A DNA stretch of 64,000 nt from DATLGB01 sp963724135 (GTDB lineage Bacteria > Actinomycetota > Thermoleophilia > Solirubrobacterales > Solirubrobacteraceae). A program made the translations under genes and the position numbers. Below the pieces are notes generated by a model. The model saw nothing but the letters and a program-made list of their open reading frames with translations. It had not been told where the DNA came from and did not search any database. How positions within the stretch are numbered: position 1 is the stretch's first letter; each line of letters begins with the position of its first letter. Of this stretch, positions 44,122 to 53,390 are shown in pieces. The stretch covers positions 248,001-312,000 of the forward strand of contig CAVRTA010000006.1 in assembly GCA_963724135.1 (NCBI GenBank). The letters run 5' to 3'.

Positions 44122-44246
44122 GTATGTTTCCCGCGGCCGAACCCACTCGTGGGACGGGGGAACCGAGCAGTTTGGGGCGAATCCAGGCACTGCCGCCTGG
44201 TAGGGCACGACGTCCGAGTCCGGCAGCTAACCCCGCAGGCCAAACC
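44122..44246 (+). ncRNA. c-di-AMP (ydaO/yuaA-type) riboswitch
   Basis: The leader carries the conserved pieces of the ydaO class in order: CCGAACCC, GGGGGAACCGAGCAG, TTTGGGGCGAATCC, GCCGCCTGGTAGGGC, and GAGTCCGGCAGCTAACCCCG then CAGGC. It ends 9 bases before the M23 peptidase ATG. The class binds c-di-AMP and commonly controls cell-wall hydrolases in actinobacteria, normally turning expression off. Assignment rests on consensus reading by eye. Confidence 0.88.
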
Positions 44247-44254
44247 GAACATCC

Positions 44255-45367
44255 ATGCGTCGTCTGGCCGCACACCCGTGCCTTGCTCTGCTGCTCGCGC
44301 TGCCGGCGGGCGCTGCCGCCTCCGAAGGTGGGGCGCCGCCGGTGCCGGCGCCGTCAGCAACGGCCGTCCGATGCAAGGCCGACTGTGCCGGTGAGGGTGT
44401 CGCTCGCCGCGGCTCGCGCGTTGTCGTCCGGGGCTCGCAGCTCGCCGACGTCGTGACCGTGACGTTCTCGGGGTCCGTGGCGGCGAAGCCACGCTCGGCC
44501 GGCGACAGACGGCTCGTGGTGCGGGTACCCAAGGGCGCGATGAGCGGCCCGCTCGTCCTCACCGACTCGTTCGGGCAGGCGTCGGCGCCGTCGCCGGAGC
44601 TCCAGATCCTGCGGCCCGCGGCGCTGAAGCTCACCGGCGGTCCGATCGCCACCACCGTGACCGGGCGCAGGGCGTTCATCGACGGGACCAGGCGCCCGAC
44701 GCTGTCATACCGGCTCCAGACCGAGGACCCTCTCCGCGTCACCGTGAGCATCGTCCACCAGGCGACGCACACGGTCGTGCAGAGTTACGACGAGGGCATC
44801 GTCGAGCCGGGCAGCGCCCGTGCGGTGGCGTGGGACGGGCAGACCGTGCAGGGCAAGCAGGCCGGCGAGGGCCGCTACGCGTTCGTCGTCTCCGGCACCT
44901 CCGAAAGCGGCGGTACGACCGCCTCCACCGCGCAGTCGGAAGCCGACGTCTTCGTGCTGCTGGGCCACATCTTCCCGGTGCGCGGGAGGCACTCCTACGG
45001 CGACGGCTTCGGCGCCGGCCGCGGGCACCAGGGCGTCGACGTCTTCGCCAGGTGCGGCACGCCGCTCGTGGCGGCGCGCGGCGGAACGGTGAAGATCGAG
45101 AAGTTCCATGGTCGCGCCGGCCATTACGTGGTGATCGACGAGGCGCAGTCGGGCGTCGACAGCGTTTACATGCACCTGCGCGAATCGGCGCTCGTCGCCA
45201 AGGGCGACAGGGTCCGCACGGGTGACCCGATCGGCTTCGTCGGCGACACCGGGCGCGCCTCCGGCTGCCACCTGCACTTCGAGGAGTGGAGCGCGCCGGG
45301 CTGGTACACCGGCGGCAAGCCGTTCGACCCCCTGCCGGACCTCAAGGCCTGGGACGCGCTCAGCTGA
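44255..45367 (+). CDS. Secreted M23 (LytM-type) peptidase
   Basis: A 370-residue exported protein: signal peptide (about 1-22), an Ig/IPT-like domain (about 30-120, RRGSRVVVRGSQLADVVTV), a second beta-rich domain (about 130-225) and a C-terminal M23 domain with zinc motif GHQGVDVFARCG and GCHLHFEEW. It probably cleaves peptidoglycan cross-bridges. The upstream c-di-AMP riboswitch fits a role in wall turnover and osmotic control. ATG at 44255. Confidence 0.9.
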   Translation: MRRLAAHPCLALLLALPAGAAASEGGAPPVPAPSATAVRCKADCAGEGVARRGSRVVVRGSQLADVVTVTFSGSVAAKPRSAGDRRLVVRVPKGAMSGPLVLTDSFGQASAPSPELQILRPAALKLTGGPIATTVTGRRAFIDGTRRPTLSYRLQTEDPLRVTVSIVHQATHTVVQSYDEGIVEPGSARAVAWDGQTVQGKQAGEGRYAFVVSGTSESGGTTASTAQSEADVFVLLGHIFPVRGRHSYGDGFGAGRGHQGVDVFARCGTPLVAARGGTVKIEKFHGRAGHYVVIDEAQSGVDSVYMHLRESALVAKGDRVRTGDPIGFVGDTGRASGCHLHFEEWSAPGWYTGGKPFDPLPDLKAWDALS

Positions 45368-45382
45368 CCGCGGCGTGGCAGG

Positions 45383-45781
45383 ATGCCGCGCATGCACGTC
45401 ACCGCCACCGACTTCGTCACCGTTCCGACGCAGGACTTCGAGGCTTCGCGGAAGTTCTACGGCGAGACACTGGGGCTTCCCTTCGGCAAGCAGTGGGGGA
45501 ACATGCCCGGCGCCGAGTACGAGACCGGCTCGCTCACCATCGCGGTCATGCAGTCCGACGCGTTCGGCCAGGAGTTCCGGCGCAACGGCGGCACGATCGC
45601 GCTCCACGTGGACGACGTCCACGCGAGCCGCACAGAGCTGGAGGAGAAGGGCATCCAGTTCTTCGGCGACACGATCGACAGCGGCGTCTGCCACATGGCG
45701 ATCTTCACCGACCCGGACGGCAACCCGCTGATGCTCCACCACCGCTACGCGCCCAAGGACGCGTCCCCGCCGGCTAGCTGA
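45383..45781 (+). CDS. VOC-family (glyoxalase-like) protein
   Basis: A 132-residue vicinal-oxygen-chelate protein: TDFVTVPTQDFEASRKFYGE starts the first module; IALHVDDVHASRTELEEKG and IFTDPDGNPLMLHHRY form the second. Metal ligand positions (His in ALHVDD, Glu or His near the end) look usable. An internal ATG at 45392 is an alternative start. Its stop lies 8 bases within the convergent dehydrogenase gene. Confidence 0.85.
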   Translation: MPRMHVTATDFVTVPTQDFEASRKFYGETLGLPFGKQWGNMPGAEYETGSLTIAVMQSDAFGQEFRRNGGTIALHVDDVHASRTELEEKGIQFFGDTIDSGVCHMAIFTDPDGNPLMLHHRYAPKDASPPAS

Positions 45782-46820
45782 GCTCGATCACCGTCTTGAC
45801 ATCGCCGTCGCGGCGCTCGAGCGCGGCGGCGAAGTCGGCGAGGGGAACGCGGCGGGTGATGATCGCCTGAAGCCAGTCGCGATCGGCGTCGGCGAGGGAC
45901 TGCGTGGCCAGCTCGTAGTGGCGCCGGTTGGCGTTGACCGAGCCGAAGATCACGTCGTTCTCGAGCACGATCGCGCGGTTGACGGCGCCGAGATCGACGC
46001 TGAACTCGCGGCCCCCCGAGGACACGCCCGTGAGGCAGACGACCCCGTTGGCCGCGCTGCCTTCGATCGCGGCCAGCACGACCTCCGGGAGACCGGTGGC
46101 CTCGATGATGATGTCGGGCTCGAGGCCGGTCTTCGGCAGCGCATCGGAGTGGTACCGCGCGCCGAGGCGCTCGACGAGTAGCGGCTTCGGGCCCTCGGTG
46201 ACGACGTCGAGCACGTGCGTCTCGTAGTCGCGCTGGACCGCCATCAGGGCGGCGAGCAGGCCGACGGGACCGGCTCCGGTGACCGCGACGGTGCGCGCGC
46301 CCGTGCACGCGCGGGCGAGGATGCGCTCGATGTGGTCCCAGGCCTTGGCGAGGATGCTCGCCGGCTCGAGCAGCACGCCGACGGACTCGAGCGCCGGGTC
46401 GAGCCTGACCGCGAACTCAGGCTCCACGCGCCAGCGCTCGGAGCCATAGCCGTGGCGGCCTTTGATCCCGCGCTCGGTGTAGCGGCCGTTGCGGCACATG
46501 TCCCACTCCCCCCGCGCGCAGCAGACGCACGGCTCGGGGTCGGGCCGCCGCACGATGCCGACGACGAGATCGCCCTTCACAAAAGGGTCCGTCCCTTTTG
46601 TGAAGCTGATGACGCGGCCGAGCGACTCGTGGCCGAGGATCAGGCGCTGCTCGCCCTCCGGCGCCTCGCCGTACTTGCCGCTCGCGATCTCGATGTCGGT
46701 GCCGCAGACGCCCATGGCGAGGCCCTCGACGAGCAGCGTGCCCTCCTCTTCGGCGGGCTCGGGCATCTCGACGACCGCCGCCGAGTCCTTCTGGCCCGGG
46801 ACGACCGTCAGCGCGCGCAC
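45774..46820 (-). CDS. Zinc-type alcohol/glucose dehydrogenase, MDR family (contains palindrome)
   Basis: A 348-residue MDR dehydrogenase close to archaeal-type glucose dehydrogenase. Catalytic zinc Cys in GVCGTDIEIASGKYG, GHE in ILGHESLGRV, structural-zinc Cys in PEPCVCCARGEWDMC, then NRYTERG-like NGRYTERGIKGRHGYG, and the NAD(P) fold VAVTGAGPVGLLAA. Residues ISFTKGTDPFVKGDLV (near 70-85) are encoded by a 31-bp palindrome placed between conserved GRV and GDLVVGIVRRPDPEP. The stop overlaps the VOC stop region. Confidence 0.88.
   Translation of the reverse strand: MRALTVVPGQKDSAAVVEMPEPAEEEGTLLVEGLAMGVCGTDIEIASGKYGEAPEGEQRLILGHESLGRVISFTKGTDPFVKGDLVVGIVRRPDPEPCVCCARGEWDMCRNGRYTERGIKGRHGYGSERWRVEPEFAVRLDPALESVGVLLEPASILAKAWDHIERILARACTGARTVAVTGAGPVGLLAALMAVQRDYETHVLDVVTEGPKPLLVERLGARYHSDALPKTGLEPDIIIEATGLPEVVLAAIEGSAANGVVCLTGVSSGGREFSVDLGAVNRAIVLENDVIFGSVNANRRHYELATQSLADADRDWLQAIITRRVPLADFAAALERRDGDVKTVIELS
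46575..46605. repeat. 31-bp perfect palindrome inside the dehydrogenase gene
   Basis: CTTCACAAAAGGG (46575-46587) and CCCTTTTGTGAAG (46593-46605) form a perfect 13-bp stem with loop TCCGT. The same unit occurs twice, with a few changes, at 28997-29060. Read on the coding strand it gives FTKGTDPFVK. It is markedly more AT-rich than the surrounding gene. Confidence 0.9.
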
Positions 46821-46829
46821 ACGGCCGGT

Positions 46830-47129
46830 CTACCCGCCGGGAGCGAGCACGATCGCCTCACGAGCGGCGAGGTCGTCCTCGGCGACGAGCGCCGCGGCGG
46901 CGTCGAACAGCGGCTGCGGATCGGCGAACGCAAGCCGCGCGGACGCCTGGGCGACATCCACGACCAGGACGCGGAACGCCTCCGGGTCGCTGCCCGAGCC
47001 CGCGACGGCGCAGACGACGAGCGCGCGCCGCAAGGCGGCGTGGTCGGCCTCGGCGAGGGCGCGCTCGGTGAGCTCGCGCGCGTGCGCCCACAGGTTCTCG
47101 ACCGTCGCCGGCTGGAGCTCTACTCCCAC
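46830..47129 (-). CDS. Small helical protein of unknown function downstream of guaA
   Basis: A 99-residue frame starting GTG at 47129, overlapping the guaA stop by 10 bases, and predicted helical and Ala/Glu-rich (NLWAHARELTERALAEADHA, VDVAQASARLAFADPQPLF). No family is recognised. Support is the tight coupling to guaA and good codon use; it could still be a chance frame. Confidence 0.5.
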   Translation of the reverse strand: MGVELQPATVENLWAHARELTERALAEADHAALRRALVVCAVAGSGSDPEAFRVLVVDVAQASARLAFADPQPLFDAAAALVAEDDLAAREAIVLAPGG

Positions 47130-48739
47130 TCGATCGTGCCGGGCGGCTTCGACGTGATGTCGAGCACCACTCGGTTGACCTCGCGGACCTCGTTGATCAT
47201 GCGCGAGGCGATCTGCTCGAGCAGGTCGTACGGGAGGCGGGCCCAGTCGGCGGTCATCGCGTCGTCGGAGGTGACGGCGCGGATCGCGACGACATAGCCG
47301 TAGGTGCGCTCGTCGCCCTGGACGCCGACGGTGCGGATGTCGGGCAACACGCAGAAGGACTGCCACAGCTCGCGGTAGAGGCCCGCCGTGCGGATCTCGT
47401 CCTGGAGGATCGCGTCGCAGGCGCGCAGGGTGTCGAGCCGTTCCTTGGTCGCCTCGCCGCCGACGATCCGGATCGCCAGGCCCGGGCCCGGGAACGGCTG
47501 GCGCCAGACCAGCCGCTCGGGCAGGCCGAGCTCGGCGCCCACGGCGCGGACCTCGTCCTTGAACAGCGCCCGCAGCGGCTCGACGAGCTCGAACTGGAGG
47601 TCGTCGGGCAGGCCGCCGACGTTGTGGTGCGACTTGATCGTCGCCGCCCCGGTGCCGCCGCCGGACTCGATCACGTCCGAGTACAGCGTGCCCTGGACCA
47701 GGAACCTCGCGTCGCCGAGCTTGCCCGCCTCCTCCTCGAAGACGCGGATGAACTCGGCGCCGATCGCCTTGCGCTTGGCCTCGGGGTCCGACTTGCCGGC
47801 CAGGCGCTCGAGGAAGCGGTCCTCGGCGTCGACGGCGACGAGCGGCACCTTGAACGTGTCGCGGAACGCGCCGATGACCTGCTCGCCCTCGTTGTGGCGC
47901 ATCAGCCCGTGGTCGACGAACACGCACGTGAGCTGGTCGCCGATCGCCCGGTGGACGAGCAGCGCGGCGACGCTCGAGTCGACGCCGCCCGAGAGGCCGC
48001 AGATGACCCGCGCCTCGCCGACCTGAGCGCGGATCCTGCGCACCTGCTCGTCGATGATCGACTCCGGCGACCACGAGCGGTCACACCCGCAGATCTCCTC
48101 CAGGAAGGTGGTGAGGACCTGCTGGCCGTACGGGGTGTGGACGACCTCGGGGTGGTACTGGATGCCGTAGATGCCGCGCTCGGGGTCCTCCATCGCGGCG
48201 ACGGGGGACTCGGTCGAGCGGGCCAGCGCGGTGAAGCCCGGCGGGGGCTCGTAGACGGTGTCGCGGTGGCTCATCCAGCACGCCTGGTCGTCAGGCTGGC
48301 CGGCGAGCAGGCGGCCGTGCACGGCGACCGTGAGGCGCGAGCGGCCGAACTCGCCCACCTCGGCGCCCTCGACCTTGCCGCCGAGCGTCAGCACGATCGC
48401 CTGCATCCCGTAGCAGATGCCCAGTACCGGGATCCCGAGCTCGAGCAGCGCGGGGTCCAGGCGCGGAGCGCCCTCGGCGTACACCGAGGCCGGCCCGCCG
48501 GACAGGATCAGCCCCTTCGGGGCGCGGCGTCTGACCTCCTCCACGCCGACGTGGTGCGGCAGCAGCTCGCTGAAGACGCCGCACTCGCGCACACGGCGCG
48601 CGATCAGCTGTGAGTACTGACCGCCGTAGTCGAGGACGACGACCTCGTCGTGCGCGACGCGCCGCTCGAGCGCGAGCTCGGAGACCGGCTGGTCGGCGGC
48701 GACGCCGGAGCCGTGGCCGAGCGAGACCACGTCCGCCAT
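47120..48739 (-). CDS. guaA: GMP synthase (glutamine-hydrolysing)
   Basis: A 539-residue enzyme that aminates XMP to GMP. The class I amidotransferase domain has LDYGGQYSQLIARRVRE, the nucleophile in GICYGMQAI and GIQYHPEVVHT; the ATP-pyrophosphatase domain has the P-loop GLSGGVDSSVAALLVHR; the C-terminus ends DITSKPPGTIEWE. The extra ~30 N-terminal residues make a long start; an internal start near VVVLDYGGQ is possible. It follows guaB-like by a 1-base overlap. Confidence 0.95.
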   Translation of the reverse strand: MADVVSLGHGSGVAADQPVSELALERRVAHDEVVVLDYGGQYSQLIARRVRECGVFSELLPHHVGVEEVRRRAPKGLILSGGPASVYAEGAPRLDPALLELGIPVLGICYGMQAIVLTLGGKVEGAEVGEFGRSRLTVAVHGRLLAGQPDDQACWMSHRDTVYEPPPGFTALARSTESPVAAMEDPERGIYGIQYHPEVVHTPYGQQVLTTFLEEICGCDRSWSPESIIDEQVRRIRAQVGEARVICGLSGGVDSSVAALLVHRAIGDQLTCVFVDHGLMRHNEGEQVIGAFRDTFKVPLVAVDAEDRFLERLAGKSDPEAKRKAIGAEFIRVFEEEAGKLGDARFLVQGTLYSDVIESGGGTGAATIKSHHNVGGLPDDLQFELVEPLRALFKDEVRAVGAELGLPERLVWRQPFPGPGLAIRIVGGEATKERLDTLRACDAILQDEIRTAGLYRELWQSFCVLPDIRTVGVQGDERTYGYVVAIRAVTSDDAMTADWARLPYDLLEQIASRMINEVREVNRVVLDITSKPPGTIEWE

Positions 48740-49944
48740 CAGGCGGGAACGCGCTCCGGAGCCTGCCGGGCGACCGCCCGGTTGGCCATGCCGACCTGCT
48801 GGTCGCGCTGGAGCTGCTTGCCCTCCGACTGGAGCGCCGGCGCGATCATCAGCTCAGCCCGGTTGAACTCGGCGATGTCGCGGTAGCCGCACGTCGCCAT
48901 CGAGGTGCGCAGGCCGCCCATCAGATTGAACGTGCCGTCGTTCTCGTGGGCGGGGCCGGTGATGATCTCCTCGAGCGTGCCGTTCTGCACCGTCTGCACG
49001 CGCGCGCCGCGCGGGAGCGTCGGGTGGAAGGTCGCCATGCCCCAGTGGTAGCCGCGGCCGGGCGCCTCGTGAGCGCGCGCGAGCGGCGAGCCGATCATCA
49101 CCGCGTCGGCACCGCAGGCGATCGCCTTGGAGATGTCGCCGCCGTTGCGCATGCCGCCGTCGGCGATCACGCGCACGTACTCGCCGGTCTCGAGCATGTT
49201 CTGCGAGCGCGCGGCCGCGACGTCGGCGATCGCCGTGGCCTGCGGGACGCCGATGCCGAGCACGCCGCGCGTGGTGCACGCCGCTCCCGGTCCGACGCCG
49301 ACGAGCACGCCGGCGGCCCCGGTGCGCATCAGGTGCAGGCCGGTGTGGTAGCTCGCGCAGCCGCCGACGACGACTGGCAGCGGCAGCTCGGCGATGAACT
49401 CCTTGAGGTTCAGCGGCGGGCGGTCCGGGTCCTGGGAGACGTGCTCGGCGGAGACGACCGTGCCCTGGATGACGAGCACGTCGAGGCCGGCGTCCAGCGC
49501 GATCTCGTAGTACTGGCGCACCTTCTGGGGCGTCAGCGACGCCGCGGTCACGACCCCGGACTGCTTGATCTCCTCGATGCGCTGGCGGATCAGCTCCGGC
49601 TTGACCGGCTCGTTGTAGATCTCCTGCATCTCGCGCGTCGCCTCGTCCTTGGGGAGCTGCGCGATGCGGGCGAGCTGGTCGTCCGCGTCCTCGTAGCGGG
49701 TGAAGATCCCCTCGAGGTTGAGGACGGCCAGGCCGCCGAGGCGGCCGATCTCGCGCGCGGTCTCCGGCGAGACGACGCCGTCCATGGCAGAAGCGAGCAG
49801 CGGCAGCTCGAAGCGGTAGGGACCCAGCGTCCAGGAGACGTCGACGTCGTCGGGGTCGCGGGTCCGACGAGACGGGACGATCGCGATGTCGTCGAATCCG
49901 TAGGCGCGACGCGCCTTCTTGCCTCGGCCGATCTCTACTTCCAT
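48739..49944 (-). CDS. GuaB3-type IMP dehydrogenase-family protein
   Basis: A 401-residue TIM-barrel protein of the IMPDH/GMP reductase family without CBS domains, matching the actinobacterial GuaB3 group. Seen are FDDIAIVPSRRTRDPDDVDV, GVGPGAACTTRGVLGIG (active-site Cys region), VIADGGMRNGGDISKAIACG and GYRDIAEFNRAELMIAPAL. The lack of CBS and altered tail leave catalysis uncertain, but coupling to guaA fits guanine nucleotide synthesis. Confidence 0.9.
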   Translation of the reverse strand: MEVEIGRGKKARRAYGFDDIAIVPSRRTRDPDDVDVSWTLGPYRFELPLLASAMDGVVSPETAREIGRLGGLAVLNLEGIFTRYEDADDQLARIAQLPKDEATREMQEIYNEPVKPELIRQRIEEIKQSGVVTAASLTPQKVRQYYEIALDAGLDVLVIQGTVVSAEHVSQDPDRPPLNLKEFIAELPLPVVVGGCASYHTGLHLMRTGAAGVLVGVGPGAACTTRGVLGIGVPQATAIADVAAARSQNMLETGEYVRVIADGGMRNGGDISKAIACGADAVMIGSPLARAHEAPGRGYHWGMATFHPTLPRGARVQTVQNGTLEEIITGPAHENDGTFNLMGGLRTSMATCGYRDIAEFNRAELMIAPALQSEGKQLQRDQQVGMANRAVARQAPERVPA

Positions 49945-50004
49945 GACGGGATCCTAGGTGTCGGAGCGGACGTGAACCCCTGCGTAGAGCGCGGAGCTAC
50001 GAGG

Positions 50005-50970
50005 TTAGCCGACTCGCTCCCCGCTATTTGCGCGAATGACCTCGACCTCGCCGAGCCGGCGCTCGACGGCCTCGGAATCGACGACGCCCGCGCCGAGGTG
50101 CTGCGTCGACTCGGCCCCGCAGGCAACGCCGTATGCGAGGCAGTCGGCGGCGGCTCGGCCGCTGTAGCGGCCGGCGACGTAGCCCGCCAGAAACGCGTCG
50201 CCGGAGCCGATCGTCGCGACGGCCTCCTCGAGGTAGGGGATCCGCACGCGCAGCAGCTGCGGCGGGCCGTCGTCGGGCGTGACGCGGGCGACGCACCCGT
50301 CGGGGACGGTCATGATCGCCTCGCGCGCACCGAGCTCCACCATCTCCTCGACCGCGTGCAGGTGGTCCTCGTCGGAGGAGAACTCGTGGCCGACGAGCTC
50401 CTCGGCCTCGAGCACGTTCGGCGAGATGACATCGGGCTCCGAGCGCACGGCACGCAGAAGCGGATCGCCGTCGGTGTCGATCACGCAGGTGACGCCGAGG
50501 CGCTTGACCTCGCGGATCAGGCGGCCGTAGATGTCGACGTCGACCCCGCGCGGCAGCGAGCCGGCGAAGACGCACAGGCTCGCGCCCTTGCACAGGTAGA
50601 GCAGCTTGTCGGCGAACAACTCGATCTCCTGCTCTGAGACTTGCGGGCCGCGCTCGTTGACCTCGGTCTGCTGGCCGGTGGTCGGATCGATCAGCGCCGT
50701 GTTGGTGCGCGACTCCTCGCGGATGCGCACGAAGTCCGAGAGGACGCTCATCTCCGTGAGCTGCTCGACGATGCGCAGGCCGGCCGCCCCGCCGGCGAGC
50801 CCGGTCGCGATCACCGGCTGGCCGAGCTCCTTGAGCACGCGGGCGATGTTGACGCCCTTGCCACCGGGCATCGTGGTCTGGTCGACCGTGCGGTGGCGGC
50901 GCCCAGGCTGAAAGTTGGGCACGGCCATCGTCTTGTCGACCGCGGCGTTGAGGGTGACGGTGATGATCAA
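50005..50970 (-). CDS. PfkB-family sugar kinase, 1-phosphofructokinase-like
   Basis: A 321-residue ribokinase-fold kinase. It starts MIITVTLNAAVDKT, has the PfkB signature one MPGGKGVNIARVLKELG and signature two TIGSGDAFLAGYVAGRYSG with the catalytic Asp. These fit FruK/LacC-type phosphosugar kinases. TTG at 50970 overlaps the stop of the D,D-carboxypeptidase gene (TTGA). No fru PTS genes are nearby, so the sugar is not certain. Confidence 0.88.
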   Translation of the reverse strand: MIITVTLNAAVDKTMAVPNFQPGRRHRTVDQTTMPGGKGVNIARVLKELGQPVIATGLAGGAAGLRIVEQLTEMSVLSDFVRIREESRTNTALIDPTTGQQTEVNERGPQVSEQEIELFADKLLYLCKGASLCVFAGSLPRGVDVDIYGRLIREVKRLGVTCVIDTDGDPLLRAVRSEPDVISPNVLEAEELVGHEFSSDEDHLHAVEEMVELGAREAIMTVPDGCVARVTPDDGPPQLLRVRIPYLEEAVATIGSGDAFLAGYVAGRYSGRAAADCLAYGVACGAESTQHLGAGVVDSEAVERRLGEVEVIRANSGERVG

Positions 50971-52185
50971 GCGAGCTCCTCCCGCGGGCGCGCAGTGCGG
51001 CGCTGCGTCAGCAGGGCGACGACAACCAGGATGACGCCGAAGACGACCAGTATCCAGGGTTGGGTGAGGACGTCCTGAACCTGGCGGGCGCCGCTGGCCT
51101 GCGGGATGTCCAGGGCTGCGTTCAACGGGACCGTGTCGATCGGCTCGCCGTCGAGCCTGACCACCGCGGTGCCGATCCGGTCGCCGCTGCTGATCGGCCC
51201 CGCGACCTCGTCGGGGACCTGGACCTCGATCTGGAAGTCCTCGTTCTTGCGCACCACCTGGCGCACGGTACGCCCGGCGACGACCGGCAGGACCGCCCCG
51301 GGGCGGTTGGTGACGGGAACGCCGCTGCCGTAGGGCCGGCCCTTGCGCAGCGCGGTGCGGCGGACGTACTGGGTGAAGCCGTAGTTGAGGAGGTTGACCG
51401 ACTCGCCGTTGCGCTCGTCAGCCGTGGAGGCGCCGATGACGACCGAGATGAGCTTCACCCCGCGCTTGCGCCGGCCGGAGGCGACGAGCACGTTGCCGGC
51501 TGCCCGCGTGAAGCCGGTCTTGACGCCGGTCACCCACCCGTGCTGCGTGAGCAGGGTGTTGCGGTTTCTCAGGAAGCGCGTGCGGGCGCCGGACTCGAGC
51601 GTGACGGTGCGCGACCTCACCGTCGTGCGGAAGAACCTGAACTTGCGCAACGCCCGGGTCAGCGCGGCGAGGTCGCGCGCGGTCGAGTAGTTGCCGGGAT
51701 CGTCGAGCCCGATCGGGTTGGCGTAGTGGGTGTTCTCGAGCCCCAGCTGCTGCGCCCTGCGGTTCATCATGCGCACGAAGCTCGGCACGCTCCCGGCGAC
51801 ATGGTCGGCGAGCGCCACGGCGGCATCGTTGGCGCTCACGACGAGCAGCCCGCGCAACAGGTCGGCGACGGTGATCCGCTCGCCCGCTATCAGCGGCGGC
51901 GGCAGCACGGACTCGCCGGCTGCGGCCTGGTAGCGCGGCGCCGTCACGATGTCGTCGAGCTCGGCTTCCTCGAGCGTCAGCAGCGCCGTCATCAGCTTGG
52001 TCGTGGAGGCGATCGCGCGCGGGGCATCGGCCGACTTCTCGTAGGCGACGTCGCCGGTCTTGGCCTCGACGACGATCGCCGCGGGCGCGGAGATGTCCGG
52101 CGGATCCGCGGCGCGGGTGGCGGTGGGCGCCGCGGCGAGCGCCGCGGGGCGCCGCGGCGGCGAGGATGACGACCCGGCGGATCAC
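50967..52185 (-). CDS. D-alanyl-D-alanine carboxypeptidase, S11 family (one frameshift)
   Basis: An exported penicillin-binding protein of about 405 residues. After the signal (IRRVVILAAAA) come AAIVVEAKTGDVAYEKSADA, the SxxK motif STTKLMTALL, the SxN motif VVSANDAAVAL and the KTG motif GVKTGFTRAAG, then a C-terminal beta domain and a last membrane helix (WILVVFGVILVVVALL). The frame breaks in a four-base homopolymer at 52146-52149. GTG start at 52185 overlaps the LysM gene stop. It trims peptidoglycan stem peptides. Confidence 0.9.
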
Positions 52186-52493
52186 GGGATCTTCAGCTCG
52201 GCGCCGACGGTCAGCGCGGCCGGGTCGGCGTCCGGGTTGGCGGCGAGCAGCGCGTCGAGGTCGACGTCGAGCCTCTCGGCGATGCCCGAGGGCGTGTCAC
52301 CGGGCTTGACCGTGTAGGTCCTCGCGGTGGGAGTGCTGGTGGGCTCGGGCGTGTTCGCGCGGGTCGCCGCCGGTGTCGCCGCCGCGCCCTCGGGCTGCCT
52401 CTCGGTGCTCTCACCGCCGGACGCGAGGACGACGACGAGCGCGACGGCTGCCGCCACCAGCGCCAGCGGCGCCAGAAGCCGTGCGGGTGTCAT
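52182..52493 (-). CDS. LysM-domain membrane-anchored protein
   Basis: A 103-residue protein: one N-terminal helix or signal anchor (LLAPLALVAAAVALVVVLAS), a Thr/Pro-rich spacer and one LysM domain (YTVKPGDTPSGIAERLDVDL to LTVGAELKIP). LysM binds peptidoglycan GlcNAc. It is translationally coupled to the carboxypeptidase, so both probably act in the wall. Confidence 0.85.
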   Translation of the reverse strand: MTPARLLAPLALVAAAVALVVVLASGGESTERQPEGAAATPAATRANTPEPTSTPTARTYTVKPGDTPSGIAERLDVDLDALLAANPDADPAALTVGAELKIP

Positions 52494-52516
52494 CGGCGAC
52501 GAGGATACGCGGGCGC

Positions 52517-53335
52517 TCAGACGAGGCCCCACGCCTGGGTGCGCAGGCGCTCGGCCTCCTCGCGCGCAGCGGTCGCCGGGTTGGCACCGTTGCGCTCGTA
52601 GGCGTTGACGATCGAGCGTGAGGCGGTGACGAGGCCGCCGGCGCGGCCGGGCGCGAACGCCGGGCCGAGGGCGCTGACATCCCCGCCCTGCGCGCCGACC
52701 CCCGGGAGCAGGAAGGGCGTCCGCGGCATGAGCTCGCGCATGCGGAGAAGGTGCTCGGGCTCGGTGGCGCCGGTGACGGCGCCGACGTCGGCGAGACCGG
52801 ATTCGGCTCCGCTGGTGCCGAGGTCGGCGGTCAGGCGCGCGAGCCGCTCCCAGACGCGGTCCCCGTCGGCGAGCTCGAGGTCGAGGATGTCCGCGGCGCC
52901 CGGGTTCGACGTGCGCACGAGCAGGAACGGCGCCGTGCCGCTGTCGACGTACGGCTCCAGCGAGTCGCGGCCGAGCAGGGGGTTCACGGTCGCGGCGTCG
53001 CCGTGGCGCAGCGCCTCGGCGTAGACGCTCGCGGTGACGGGGACGTCGCCGCGCTTGCCGTCGAGGATGACGAGCAGGTCGTGCGCGCGGGCGTGCTCGA
53101 CGGTCCGAGCGAGCGCCTCCCAGCCGGCCGGGCCGAGACGCTCGAAGCAGGCGAGCTGGGGCTTGATCGCGACGACGGCGGGCGCCGCGGCCTCGATCAC
53201 CGCACGGCAGTGCGCCGCCACATCGCTCGTGCCCGGCCACAGCCTGGCCGGGTCGGGGTCGAGACCGCAGACGATCTGCGACTCGCGGCGGGCGACCGCG
53301 GCGGCGAGCCGATCGCCGAAGTGGGCTGCGGACAT
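52517..53335 (-). CDS. pyrF: Orotidine-5'-phosphate decarboxylase, type 2
   Basis: A 272-residue member of the longer actinobacterial PyrF group. The catalytic Lys/Asp motif is LLVILDGKRGDVPVTASVYAEA; others are IVCGLDPDPARLW, VVAIKPQLACFERLG and FLLPGVGAQGGD. It makes UMP. ATG at 53335 lies 56 bases downstream of the HU stop. Confidence 0.93.
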   Translation of the reverse strand: MSAAHFGDRLAAAVARRESQIVCGLDPDPARLWPGTSDVAAHCRAVIEAAAPAVVAIKPQLACFERLGPAGWEALARTVEHARAHDLLVILDGKRGDVPVTASVYAEALRHGDAATVNPLLGRDSLEPYVDSGTAPFLLVRTSNPGAADILDLELADGDRVWERLARLTADLGTSGAESGLADVGAVTGATEPEHLLRMRELMPRTPFLLPGVGAQGGDVSALGPAFAPGRAGGLVTASRSIVNAYERNGANPATAAREEAERLRTQAWGLV

Positions 53336-53390
53336 GGAGGGTGCGCGCGGGCGCCGGCTACTGGTCGGAGCCGGCGCCCTGCGCGAGGCG

